From positions 992,001-1,056,000 of the forward strand of contig NBAY01000008.1 in NCBI GenBank assembly GCA_002794775.1: a stretch of DNA of 64,000 bases, read 5' to 3'. The translations under genes and the position numbers were made by a program. Below, one piece after another: positions 35,237 through 47,079 of the stretch (position 1 is the first letter of the stretch; each line of letters starts with the position of its first letter). Source of the stretch: Porodaedalea pini. Its lineage: Eukaryota; Basidiomycota; Agaricomycetes; Hymenochaetales; Hymenochaetaceae. The notes beneath the pieces are model-generated. The model ran no database searches, was not told the origin of the DNA, and saw only the letters and a program-made list of their open reading frames with translations.

Positions 35237-36659
35237 ATGCCTGGCCGTCTGCAACACAAGGTGAACAAGCTGCTTGATGTCTAGTCTCACCACGCTGAAG
35301 GACGAATGCTAGGCTGCGCTCGTTACAGGGGCCGCATCGTGAGTTACTTCAACGCGTACATCTACGTCTTCCCCAGTTATCGATGATTTCTCCGCCAGCG
35401 GCATCGGTCTCGAGTCCGCCATCCTGTTCGCTCTCGAAGGTGCGAATGTTCTGCTGGTGGATATCAATGAGAAGGCTGTCGAAGAGGCTGCCGCGAAGCT
35501 CGCAAAGAAGACGCCAAACGTGGAGATACTCGCAACGAAGGCGGATGTCGGTAAGGAGGCAGATATCAAGGCTGCTGTCGACAAGGCCTTCACCGAATTC
35601 GGGAGGCTCGATATCATGGTATGCTTACGTCTCTTCTCGATAGTGTTCTGAAGGCATATTCATGGGTGCGCAGTTCAACAATGCGGGCATTATGCACCCT
35701 GCGGACGACAACGCTTTGAACACAGAGGAGAAGATCTGGGATCTGACGATGCAGATAAACCTGAAGGGCGTCTGGTGGGGTTGCAAATACGCTATCCTCG
35801 CGATGCGCAATAACCCGACCGACGAGAGCAAGGGCCTGCGCGTCGGAGGGAGCATTATCAACACCGCGAGCTTCGTTGCGCTCATGGGCGCGGCGACTCC
35901 CCAACTGGCTTGTGAGTACCTCTTTTTTTTCTACGTGCTTTTAGTACCATGCTGTTAAAATCACGACAGATACTGCATCTAAGGTTTGTCATGCTGCTTT
36001 AAGAGAGGACTGAGTGGTATGGTGTGTTGATGCATGGGCTTCGCGCTATAGGGCGCCGTGCTTGCCATGACCCGCGAGCTCGCAATGGTTCACGCTCGCG
36101 AAGGCATACGGTTCAATTCAATCTGCCCGTGAGCAACAATCTCCCTTAATACTTCCTCTTAAACAAGTAGATTATTTCTGATATCGTTTACTGGAACAGC
36201 GGCCCATTAAAGACGCGTGCGTCCTCGCCTTCCTAAACATCTTCTTTCTATATCCAATGACCGACCCACTGCTGGACTTATGTTCACTTAGCCCTGCTTA
36301 TGGATTTCCTGAACACACCCGAGAAACGAGATCGCCGGCTTGTGCACCTCCCAATGGGCCGCTTCGGCGAAGCCGTCGAGCTCGCCAAGGGCGCACTCTT
36401 CCGTACGTCCTTCTTCCATTTCTTACCTTCGCCAGCTTTTCTTGAACGGCTCTGATGCTGATTTCCGCTAGTTGCGAGCGATGAAAGCAGCTACGTCACG
36501 GTGCGTGTCTCCTTGTATATCTCAGGATCTAATCTCATCGATGACCGAATTACACAGGGCACAGAGTTCAAAGTCGACGGCGGTCTCTCGTCGTGCTATG
36601 TCACGCCACTTGGCGAGCCCGCACTCTCGCCACCCGAGAGTCTAACGAGCTTGATCTAA
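35237..36659 (+). CDS. Short-chain dehydrogenase/reductase
   Basis: Ten exons give 285 aa: 35237-35260, 35313-35338, 35399-35618, 35674-35911, 35970-35983 (14 nt), 36052-36128, 36200-36216 (17 nt), 36292-36402, 36472-36500 and 36558-36659. It is a classical SDR, an NAD(P)-dependent oxidoreductase of soluble Rossmann type. The TGAASGIG cofactor motif is built from exons 2 and 3. NNAGIM follows, then the active-site Ser region GSIINTASF, then YTASK (Tyr and Lys catalytic; assembled from exons 4 and 5). GPLKT is split over two tiny exons. The acidic residue after LLVDI suggests NAD preference. The substrate is unknown. All phases agree and the total is a multiple of three. Confidence 0.9.
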
Positions 36660-36811
36660 CGGGCCATTTGCTAGGAAGGATTGTAGGATTATAATAAACA
36701 TTAGAGGGCTTGTTGTACTGAAGATATATCCACTGTGCCCCAATACCAACTCGATTAGCACCTTTGAACCTAAGCTATAATCTACATGCATGCCAGAAAT
36801 CCACATACCCT

Positions 36812-38413
36812 TCATTCCACAAATGGGTTACACCGACACACACGTGCGCGTACCAGGAAGCTCGCAGCAGCGCCGAGCGCGAGCCCGCCAACAAGGCAGA
36901 AGCTTGCGAGCGTCGCCGCTACGTCGACGTCCTCTCGGCGTCCGCGCAGCCGCGGGTTGTGTGCCGCATTTGGCGCGGCAATCATGCACATGCTCGAGAC
37001 ATACCCATTTGAGAGGCCGAACAGCAGGAGTACGAGGAAGAAGAATGCATCGGAGCCTATGGAGGGTGCAGCTACGGCTGACGACGGATCGGCGGGGATG
37101 CCTGGGAGGGGCGAGGACGTGCGCTGGACGTTGCAGAGGAGGAAGAGTGGAATAAAGAGTGTGCGGGCGAATGAGAATGCGAGGAGACGGCGTGAGGACC
37201 AGGTGAGCAGCCTGGGAATGGCACAGAGGTACCGTCCGGCGAGATCGCCGACATTGAACAGGAGGAAATGGATAGCGGTGAATAGTAGAGGATGGAAAGA
37301 AGCTGGGTCGGCAGGCTGCACGGACGCGGTTATGGGAGGGAATACGGCCTATCAACTATGTTAGAGATAGTACATCACTCGCCTATCTGGACCACTTACT
37401 AGAGTCACTGTAAACACGTAGGCCACCGCAACCTCGTATTCGACGTTCGCCTTTGCAACGCGCAGTATCCTGCCCTTCTCACGCGCAACGTCATGTGTCC
37501 CCTCCCTCTTCTCTTCGCCTGCTCAAACGGCTGCATAACCGCCTTATACTCAGGCAGCCGGACGAGCCACGCTTCCGCACCAAGCGTCGCACACAAGAAG
37601 ATCGTCGAGAGCCCAAAGAAAAGAGCCGCAGCACGCGACTCCGCCGCGCCTTCGTCGTACTCCTCGTGTGCAGCAGCAGTGGCAGAAGAAGCACGTACAG
37701 ACGCAGCTGCGCTGAGCAGCTGAACCGCGCTGACGACCACGCCAACGAAGGCCTGCCCAGACATGCACGCTTGCATCGCAGAAGACCCGAAGAGCGAGGC
37801 GGTGGCTACGACCGCTGTCTGCAGGTATGATCCTGCGCCTGCCTGTACAATCCCATTCACGAGAACAAATGCGAAGAAGACGGCCGGTGACGAGGACGTG
37901 GTCGTCGAGAGCGTCAGGAGGCCGACGAGGACAGCCAAAAGGGAAGTGGATACGAACGTGCGGCGCGAAGGTGATGACTTAGGAAATATCAGCTTCAAGC
38001 ACTAAGCAAAGGAGTTCAATCACAAACCTGCTTTGAAGTGACAGTTGCATGAGCCAGGAAGCAGAAGTTGGCGAGTGTAAATGTGATGGACAGGTAAGAG
38101 CTAAACGAGCTCTTAAGGGATGACCCGGACAATCGAGACAGGAAATAAGGCGTTGCAGTGATGAGGGCTGTCACAAATACAATAGTTGTTGTTTGTAAAT
38201 AATATCATGAAGGACAATAAGCTGCTAACCGTTCCAAGGCAAGAGGACAGCACATCCGAAGATGAAATGTATCCAGCGAATTCGACCGTCAATGTGCGTA
38301 GTTTCTAGAATAGGCTGCTCTTGCACGTCCTCTTCATCGTGGAGGTCATCTGTGACATCCGGTGCTTGCGGCAGAGGCTGATAGACAGCAGGACTGGGTG
38401 GCGACGAATTCAT
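36812..38413 (-). CDS. Equilibrative nucleoside transporter (ENT/FUN26 type) with a one-base frame break
   Basis: Exons 38230-38413, 38028-38167, 37400-37977 and 36812-37348. ENT proteins move nucleosides across vacuolar or plasma membranes. The family N-terminal helix is IHFIFGCAVLLPWNALITATPYF, assembled across intron 38168-38229. Further blocks are VTSKQSSPSRR, NGIVQAGAGSYLQ, FGSSAMQACMSGQAF, AVFPPITASV and LLFNVGDLAGRYL. Many hydrophobic segments are consistent with 11 membrane helices. Exon 3 is one base short. The frame is MQPFEQA before about 37512 and EEKREGTHDVAREKGRI after it. A missing G in GGCGAAGAG would explain this and give 479 aa. No plausible intron fits. The gene lies tail-to-tail with the SDR. 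Confidence 0.85.
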
Positions 38414-38619
38414 GGTGAACGCGTCTTGAGAGCCGCAAGCTTGAGCACGCGTCGATCCTTTTGCCGGTTCCGGTTCCTTCTGTCCGAGTCTTGACGCTCC
38501 TTACCACTTGACTTCAACACTCAATATTAATATTGATAGCAAAGCTTTTGCAATAACATAAAGAACTTTCAAAGATCACATATGAAGGAGAAATAAACGA
38601 AAATCCGAAAGTACGCAAA
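38414..38619. other. Short spacer between transporter start and ACAD end
   Basis: Promoter of the transporter gene overlapping the 3' flank of the ACAD gene. Confidence 0.4.
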
Positions 38620-40644
38620 TCAGAGTCTTGCATTTTTCGGCATCTTTTTCATCGCTTGCCGCACTCCGAGGTCACCCATCACGTCCTCAGCGCCGCCAAG
38701 GATTGCATCGAAAGGCGACGTGCGATGGAACTGAATGTTAAAGAAATTTTAGCTACAATAAACGAGACACTTGACAATAAATAAGACCCACGTTTTCGAT
38801 AAGCCTGCCCATTCCTGACGCCGTAATACCGCGCCCGCCAAAAATCTGAGTAGCATCTTCAGCGATTTCTCGCCCGCACTTCGTGATGAACCTGAAGATG
38901 CACACCGAGAATGTCATGAGTGACTAGGATCAAAGGCATAGAAGACAATATGACTGACTGTTTGAGTAGTGCGATCTGCCCTGCGAGCTTGTCGGATTGG
39001 TCTTCGTAAGACATCTGCGTCGAGTAAATTCATTGATATGATGATTGGTAGCACAGGAGAAGACTCATAACGTACGTTGTTCATTTGATGCGTTATTGAC
39101 TCGAGCCAGTTCTGACATGCCTCGACGCGAGCGATCATGCCCGCAATCTTTGCACGTACAACCGCCTGTGCTATGAGAGGCTTGCCAAAGACAATGCGCT
39201 GGTTTGTCCACCTATAAGGTCGAAGAAAAGAAATTTGGTCTTGTGAATGATCATCCAATGTCCTGAACGTACTTTAAACACTCCTCAACGATCAGCCTCT
39301 GTGTCCGCGCGCTAACGCAGACAATCATCCAGCGCTCATGGTTGAAGTTGCTCAAGATAACCCTCATTCCGTCTCCTACCTTTCCGATAGTGTTCGCTGC
39401 GTGCACTTTCACGTTGTCGAACATGACGAATGCCGTTCCTGCCGTCGCCGAGTAGCTCGTCTTGATGGGCCGCGTTTCGAGGCCCTCCCCACGCTCAATA
39501 AGGAGCACGACATATCCAGCTTCCTTCCCGTCTTCGTTGATTACACGGCACGCCGTTGTGAAGAAATCCGCAAACACGCCGTTAGTGATCCACTTCTTGG
39601 TGCCATTCACGACCCACCCATCTGGTGTGCGTGTTGCCGTCGTCTGCATTCCGCCGACGTCGCTCCCCGCAAACGCCTCGCTCACGGCGAGGCAGATCAG
39701 TTTCTTTCCTGCGAGAACGTCCGGCACAACACGCGCTTGGAGGTCGGGAGAGCCGTAGTTGAGCACCGGCGGCAGACCAATAACGCCGCCAGAAAGCAGG
39801 CCATCCATAGAACCACGTAAACCAAGGCGCCCGTATTCGAATGAGATGATGAGTTCGTGGAAATAATCGAACTCTTCTGGCGTGACCACCCCACCCATGA
39901 GTGTCCGACCCTTGAGATGCTTGCCGGACCCAACCGCATCGCATGAATGTTCATCTCCCTACTCCTTTATATGAACCTGTTCTATGTCCACCAGAAAATA
40001 TACCACTCACGACATCTTGTCAATGACGCCTTGACCAATCTTCTTTCCATTTAGTTCACATTGCTCCATCTCCGGCGCGATGACTTCGCTGACGAACTTG
40101 CGCACTGCGCGTTGAAATCGGCGGTGCCCGTCAGTGTAAAATGGGCTACGGAATCCGTCTGCAAGCCATGTGGGCTCAGCGTACGGAACGGCCGAGAGCG
40201 CGTCTGGCGCGGCGGGCTTCACAAGTTCGCTCGCGTCTGTGAGCGTACCGACTTGCAAACGTGCGTATTGTGGGCGGAGTAGAACCTCATAGCGATGCAG
40301 TCCGAAGAAGGCGTCTGTCGCGTCTTTTCCGGCTGGGATCTTGTCAGAGCTGAACAGAGGCTGATAATTTTAAAATGCTCTTACCAATGGATTTGGCAAG
40401 TAGAACGGCAGCTCCTCCGGGATGCAGGTCTGCAAATCGAGAAACGTCGAAGACCTTCGCGTCGATAACTATCCACTAACACTTATTCAGGCTATGACAG
40501 CCAGACAAAACGGCGATGACGGCCTACCAAATCTCCAGGTGAGTTGTGCTACAGACGCTCGTGAGCTACAAACTTCACACTTGTAATGAAACCTACCTTG
40601 GCCACTTCCTCCAGGCTAAATTCCTTGAGTTCCTTAACCGCCAT
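38620..40644 (-). CDS. Cytochrome b5-acyl-CoA dehydrogenase fusion, with a one-base frame break
   Basis: Nine exons: 40597-40644, 40528-40548 (21 nt), 40385-40475, 40011-40332, 39273-39958, 39076-39211, 38959-39014, 38792-38891 and 38620-38730. An N-terminal cytochrome b5 domain (VIDAKVFDVSRFADLHPGG, then FFGLHRYEVL; heme His in HPGG and LHRY) is fused to an FAD acyl-CoA dehydrogenase. The latter shows CLAVSEAFAGSDVGG, WVVNGTKKWITNG, FNHERW and ATQIFGGRGITASG. It probably oxidises an acyl-CoA in peroxisome or mitochondrion; the C-terminus NARL is only loosely PTS1-like. Exon 5 is one base short. NIHAMRLGP and GKHLKGRTLMGG are in different frames around 39925, consistent with a lost G in CCGGC. 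Otherwise the model gives 523 aa. Confidence 0.87.
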
Positions 40645-41441
40645 CGTCGCTGTCGATGCCAAAGAAGTGTGCGGCCAATCGCTTAGCCAGCATTCATGAG
40701 TGACGACTGTGTCACTGTCATGCACGGGGACGCCAGCTTCAGAGCCGAATCACATGCCGATAGCTTCTAAAAATAAGTGCAGCGCGTAAATAAGAGTCAA
40801 CAACGCGTCATAAAAGAAGAGAGATGGTTGGCTACACTCCGCGTTAGAGCTTTTGCTCTGCTCAGAAAGTGGGATAATTTGCTTTTGAGCTGTGTGTTTT
40901 AGTTAATTACCTCCTGCAATCTCTCGTAACCTAACAGTCGTGTTGCTCAAGGCAACGCTCTGCGGAGATCTGCTCACAGATCAGACCAATTCTGTTCTGC
41001 GACCTCTGACACCAACATCACATTAATATTAATTCAGAATGATGAACTGGACGAATTCCGTTAGACTATGCACGATGCATCTGTGCAACCGCTCAAGCTC
41101 CCCGTTTCATTTGTTTTATGAGCTACTTAGCCTCGTGGTCCTTCCACGCATAAAACACGCATATGAAGTCTTTTTCATTGAAGTACACGTCCATCTAGAT
41201 CTGTAATCACGCTCTAATTGAAATGAAGCGCCGGTTCCAGATTTTTCTAGTACAAATACATGATTGTCATAAATAAGCACGAAAGCGACATGAATACATC
41301 ACACGATACGTCACTGGCAGCACACTCAAAAAAACAAATGCATCCAGGTTCTGCCTATGCCGCGCCGGGTCGAGTAGGTTTGCTGCTCCATGTTAGGGCA
41401 CCATTGCTGGGGTCTTCGGTCTCAAGAGACTGTGATATTTG
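40645..41441. other. Intergenic between ACAD start and MBP1 end
   Basis: Promoter of the ACAD gene and 3' flank of MBP1. Nothing else was recognised. Confidence 0.4.
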
Positions 41442-43744
41442 TCAGAACTTGTCCATGAGTTTGAAAGAAAATGGGATAAGCACCTCGAGAAGCATACCGA
41501 GCGCATCGTCAATTTCACCAAGCGGCATTCCTCCACATCCGGCGCCAAGCAACCGCCGATATTGTGCCATACGGCCGCCCGTCCCTGCCTCAGCTTGTAA
41601 TGTTACAAGCTGCTCGAACAAATCAACTCGCCGATCGCGTGACCGCTCAAGGTCCGCACGGAGCGCTTGACACGCCTGCTGCACGCCTTCCTCGTTGTTT
41701 GGAAGATTAGAGTACAGTTCTCGCAAATCGGAGATGTCCTCATTTTCGGTGACCTGGAACGCACTGTGTGTAGAATGAGAAGCTTCCATAGAGTCCGACG
41801 TCGTATCGGAAATAGCACCAAGGACAACAGGAATCACTTGGCCTAATGTAGTGGATCGCACCGCCCGCTCGCGGTCCTCCTCGTCTCGAAGCCACTTTTC
41901 CCAACCAAGGCGGTACCGGCGAATCATCTTTGTGGAAAGATCGTTCTTTACGCGAACGAGTGCTGCCTTCAAATCCTCAAGGTTTTGGCATTGGTGCTTG
42001 AGCTGCATCACTGAACGTTGGTGGTCAAGGATCTCGGATTGGATCGTGTGAAGCACGAGCTGGGCTTGAGCCATGTCATGTTCTTTGTCTTTGAGTTCCT
42101 GATCAAAAGACGCAGCAAGGCTCTCTAGCATGACCGCCATATCGTTCACGCATCGCGTACTCGCGATCTGTGCAGTGACGGAATGATGCAATGGGAGGCG
42201 ATCGCTGAGTCCTGGAGCATTGGCATAAGATGACAATCCTGAGGTGGAGGGATATGCGGCTTGCAACGTGCGGAAAGACATATTCGCTGTGCGAGATGGG
42301 AGTACTGGGGATGATCTGAATCGCTCGTCTTCCAAGATGTAGTCTTCCGTGCTTTTGCTGTCTCGGTTCGTGATCTTTGGGTCGGCGCCGTGGTCGATAA
42401 GGAGCTTCACAAGTCGTTTACTCCTACATCGCGCAGCCATGGTAAGCGCAGTCTCGCCGTCCTCGTCTTGGAAGTTGATAATGTCAGCGAGCTCTTTGGG
42501 ATACTCTGCCAGACGTTGTAGAATGGTCTCCATGTAGTACCGGGCGGCGTGTGTTTTACCCTTCGACATTGCAATGTCCATAATATGATGGAAGACCGTC
42601 CGATTATAGTTGTCAATATTTAATGTCGATCTGTGCAGGAGCTCGTACAGCTCAGGGAATTTGCGAACGTCGTAATTGTTCGAGAACATCACGCTCCGCA
42701 TGAGTGCTGTTTGGCCTGCTTTATTCACTTTAAATATATCCGCACCTGCTGTCAGCAGAAGTTTGACGACACGCATTCGACCCATCGCAGAAGCCCAGTG
42801 TAGTGCGGTATGGCCTTCATCATCTATTGCGGTATTCGGATCGAAGTCCTTCGGGGGTGTTATGAGGAACTGGGGAATCTGACTGGATTCCGAGATGAAA
42901 TACTCGAGGATCTCGTCAACATAATTCGGTCCAGAATTCGCTTCATCTTCCGAGCCCGAGTCTTTGTCGTATTTGACCCTCTGGTTCCCTTGTCCACGCG
43001 GAGACGCGGCATAATGAGAGTAGTTGTGTTGATCAGGCGTTCCGCGAATAGGTGGAGGTGTTGGGGACGCAGAGGACGATTCTGAAGGGGTTGGAGAATC
43101 CGAATCATCTTCAGAGCCTAGCAGCGAATCCACTTCTTCCTCGTGTACGGACTTTGGTGTGCGTCGGACCGTGCGAGCACTGGCTGGAGCGTCTTTCCGA
43201 CCGGGCTGACGGCCAGGAGCGGGCGCAACGACGTGCTTCGGCGCTGGGGGTGGGCTCTTAGAGTCCGGCTGAAACTCTATAATTGGGCGTAAGAGAAGGT
43301 CGCAGTTATAGATCCTCGCGAGTTCCAAGCCACGCTCAAGGGGGATCCAAGTTCCTGCAACGGAGCAATGAATAAGTCAACTCAATGTAGCGTCAGAACA
43401 GCTCAAACCTTGGTACTTCCCATATCCGCCCTGTACCTTCTCATGCTCTCCTTTCTGAACATCCCTCTCCAGTACTCTAGTCCTCTGTGGTTTGTCGAAC
43501 CCTGCCACCTTAAGGATCTGAGTCGCGTTCAGCCACCCATCGGACTTCCGACGCATGACGGCAACACCCTTGCACATCCTAAACAAATTTTACATTAGAC
43601 CTTGTGCCGCCCAATCGCAAAGAGTCTCGTTACATCTCGTAGACCGGGACTCCACTATACGTTGCCTAATTCAATGGTATGTGAACACAGATAATCGTTC
43701 GAACTGCAACAACCACGCACCTTAAAGATCTGGTTGTCCGGCAT
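41442..43744 (-). CDS. MBP1: MBF-complex APSES/KilA-N transcription factor (Mbp1/Res type)
   Basis: Four exons give 712 aa: 43721-43744, 43634-43665, 43409-43578 and 41442-43354. It is the DNA-binding subunit of the G1/S regulator MBF, which recognises ACGCGT elements. The KilA-N domain occupies about residues 5-100: [69 protein letters not shown] Ser/Pro/acidic linker is followed by ankyrin repeats ([50 protein letters not shown]). A C-terminal coiled-coil/Swi6-like region (residues about 430-700) mediates heterodimerisation. Phases agree and the length is a multiple of three. Three ACGCG cores lie 90-132 bp upstream of the ATG, suggesting autoregulation. Confidence 0.95.
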
Positions 43745-43833
43745 TTTTTGAGTGAGCGCAGAGGTTTGCCTCCCGACTGCTTGTAGAGTGCCGGTGAGCA
43801 GAGTTCAGGTTCGATGCGGTTGTTCGACGAAAA

Positions 43834-43876
43834 ACGCGATGGCCCGACGCGTGCCACTCAGGAGTCACAGACGCGT
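43834..43876. promoter_or_regulatory. Cluster of MCB-like (ACGCG) sites upstream of MBP1
   Basis: ACGCGA at 43834-43839 and ACGCGT at 43847-43852 and 43871-43876, within 43 bp and 90-132 bp upstream of the MBP1 start codon on the minus strand. ACGCGT is the canonical MluI cell-cycle box bound by Mbp1-type proteins. Confidence 0.6.
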
Positions 43877-46800
43877 CAAGAGCGTGACCAAAAATATCGA
43901 TTTTGTCACACATACGTGATCATTTGGACTTGACGGTCGCGCCGTGTGTTCTCGTCTCTTCCGTGTACTTGTGATACTGGACGGCGAAAGATCATGTTTT
44001 CGGCATTCTCCCACTCCGGATACAAGTCCTAGAAGTCGAAACTTCTATTAGAGAAGTACGGTCACTGCAGGCCGCATATGCATGCGCAAGTGCACGCACT
44101 ATCGGCAATTGTGTTGAAGCCGATGCTCATCCTCACTACAACGCGGTCAGCCCCAAACGCTGGAGGAATGAATCTCTGAATCTCTGCATGCTGGCTCTTC
44201 CATGCCTGGCAGGCTGGTCCCGAACATTCTCGGAAGTAAGCGAGCACGCACTGAGTTACGATGTCAACTGCAGTGTCATATGCACCTTTCCGAAGCAAAA
44301 CGTGTTAACTTGTTGGCATCCTTAACATCGAATAAGAACTCGGCGATCCCTTCTGTGATATTGGAGAAGACAGACATCTGGTGCGAAAGTTGAGTAACTA
44401 TAAGCTGGTGCACATACTGTACTGCGTCACAATCCGAACTAACTCGAACCTCTTCGTCAGATTCCGCTGCGGAGAATTGATTTATCCAAGCGCATGCTCA
44501 ACCTACGTGGTAGCTTTCTACCAAAAATTACAGATATTGACGATTACCGAGAGTTTATTCGATGCTCTTGGACCCCAGGGCCCGTTGCATGAAATTTAAT
44601 AGTTTCAGACCTTTTTCCTGCCAAGTCAACTCCTGGGATACAAGCGTGCTTCTCTACAAACAAGCTGTGGTGCAACAATTACACTCTCAGCGCTCCGGAA
44701 GTGATTTGTTTTGCACATTAACCAAATTTTTAAAAAACATTGCTGGATATGTCTGTCGTGTCCCTGGTCATCGAGGGACATCGGATGAAAACTGCTCAAA
44801 CAACGAGAATAATCCGATAATGGAGGATACTGGTAAGAGCGCCTCCCGGTACAAGAGTCTTGGCCCCTCAGGGAAGAGCCCTGTAAGGATGTCTCAATGG
44901 ATTGCAGATGTGATGCAAGCTCGTCAACTTTCTCTACTTGTTTCTGGCTCTTTCTAGCGTGCTCTTGTCGGCGACGGATACCAGTTGTCGCGCCAACTAT
45001 CGCTTCATCGCTCCAACTTTTCCTCTCAAGAATGGACGTCTTGATATTCTAGACTAATTGTTCTTTAAAAATGCGGAAGCAAAAGCCGAGCATGTTCCGC
45101 CCCCGGCGCCCCGTTGATATCAGTAAGTAGCTGCCTTTTCTTTACGTTCTATGATACTTAGCACCTTTCCATTTCAAATTCATGACATCACTAGCAAAGG
45201 GTTTCGCTCTTCATCAGAAAGTCCGACCGTCCTTCACCTTGCAAGATTATCTGCATTTGCGAGCCATCTGGTGTCTCTCTTGCCTTACCTGATATGCTTT
45301 ACGTTTATTTGCGTCTCGAGCCGCTCTACCACACACAGATCGGTTGTTACTACGAATCTCACGAGTGTTGCAAAGAGCTCCTCCTTTCCCACTTGTACAC
45401 TAAAGCACAGCCTCGCTATCGTTCGAATGACAGGTCTACGGGGTTATCAAAAAGTTACCATGTGCAAGCTTCCTCAGCCTGAGGACAAAAGGCACGGATA
45501 TTGCAGAAGCACCTTATGAATGTGGGAATTTCACACTTGGAGATGTCCAAGTGGCTTTTGGCTTTAGAAATTAGCGCCTCGATACTACGACCTTGTCGGA
45601 TCTTCTCTTCAGCCGACGCTTGTGCTGGTGCGGACTTCCGCAGGCATGCGCTTCTGCCTTCGATGTCCCCGGCGCGTGGAACGCACTCGCGTAGACCTCT
45701 ACCGGTGCGGATTGCCTTTTTTTCGCTGCGCGTTGCTGGGCAAATTTGAAACTTTGCTGCATCCGCTTCTTCGGAGAAGGTGCACTTTCCGGCGCAGTGT
45801 CTGGATCATGAGCAACCTTGAATCCGTGACCGATGATTAGGGCACAGAGCAGGTGCCGTTCCATTCCGAACCTAAGCATCGAGATCAAGATGGGACAAAG
45901 TCGAGCGAGCGAGCGTTTTCCGACATAATCCCATACTCGCGCAGCTTATGCCTGTACTCACGACGGCACGTAGTGATTTCCTTCGAGTTTACGCGGCGAA
46001 GGACATGGGCAAGTTGTAATTCACTACGTCGGGCTCTGTATGTCCCTTTCGCATGGCTGCTGGATTCCAAATTGTTTTTCACGGAGTCCCGCTCGCTTGT
46101 TGCCCCAATTTTGCGACCCTAAGGAAGTCGTGGTCAAGCACCCGCTAAAGTGGATAACGATAATAATTGTGGCCCCTCACTCCCGCATAAAGACCGGCGA
46201 AGCGGCGCGTACACGTGCACATCGAGATCCCTCGTGAACCCGATCGCGTACACAAACTTTTAAAAGTGTAAGCCATAAGCGGTGACGTGTTTTAACTTTA
46301 GTTTGTCTCCGGTTCCTTCTTACTTACCTAACTTAGACTACTGCGAAGATCTCGAAACCCCCCACATCATTGCGGAAATGCAACGCCGACGGAGATCGAG
46401 GTGCGGTGCACGGACTAGCCCAGAAGAACAGTCCTCGTTGCAGGCGAAATCGGCCCGCACCACAAAATACGGACCATGTCGACCCTAGGCACAGCATGGA
46501 TATAGCTTCTGACGGAACAAAACAAAGCGACTTTCATTCTCCGTGGAATCATACGCTATCTTTCGAGCGCAGTACTCACGGGCCGTTCCAGAAGGTGATC
46601 CATCCAGCACGACAACTGACGGAGAGCTATCCAGAGATGCGTTCATATATACATATGATCTATAGATTCCTGCTCAAGCGAACAGCAATTTCCCAGCGCA
46701 TGATGACCTGCGGTACTATCTCGGTGCATGGGTATTCGCCTGCAAACGTCCTAGTCGAGAACGACGAGCACCTCCGTGGGCTGTAGCAGACAAGTGCAAG

Positions 46801-47079
46801 AAGCATATGGTTGTACGTCCTCATCACTCCGGGTCAAATCAAATTCGCTTTTCAAATCGCTAAATTGGCATTCGCATGTCAAGGATCTTTCGGAGAGCAA
46901 CATGCAAGTGTAGACGCACGAAAGTAAGATATGCATTGAATAAGTGGGGCTGAACGAAGAAAAGGAAATCTATTTACATGCAAAAATGTACAATATATAC
47001 GCTTGCTTTTAATAAGATACAACTACTAAATCAACCCTGCCTCTAAGAATTTTTGTTTGAAATAAACGAAATCTCGCAT
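43877..47079. other. Gene-poor stretch with unassigned fragments
   Basis: Coding-like fragments that could not be assembled or named. Minus strand, about 43915-44020: YPEWENAENMIFRRPV. Minus, about 44062-44290: AYDTAVDIVTQCVLAYF. Minus, about 45571-45830: a Lys/Arg-rich piece with KKRMQQSFKFAQQRAAKK. Plus, 45071-45290: see the separate entry. The two minus-strand pieces near 44 kb may be exons of one decayed gene upstream of MBP1. The rest looks non-coding. Confidence 0.35.
45071..45292 (+). CDS. Possible small or 5'-fragment gene, unknown
   Basis: ATG 45071 opens MRKQKPSMFRPRRPVDI. A canonical intron at 45123-45161 (GTAAGT...CTTAG, 39 nt, at the short end) joins it to TPFHFKFMTSLAKGFALH and VRPSFTLQDYLHLRAIW before a stop at 45290-45292 (60 aa). 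The protein reads naturally but matches nothing I know. It may be the start of a longer, broken gene, because coding-like frames continue to about 45490 in another phase. Confidence 0.3.

Noticed and set aside
36786..37364. 192-aa plus-strand frame
   Set aside because: It is antisense to the last exon of the nucleoside transporter, which has clear ENT blocks and membrane segments.
37978..38027. A 26-nt intron ending at 38002 in the transporter
   Set aside because: Too short for spliceosomal removal; the acceptor at 37978 gives a normal 50-nt intron and the family-like TSKQSSPSRR.
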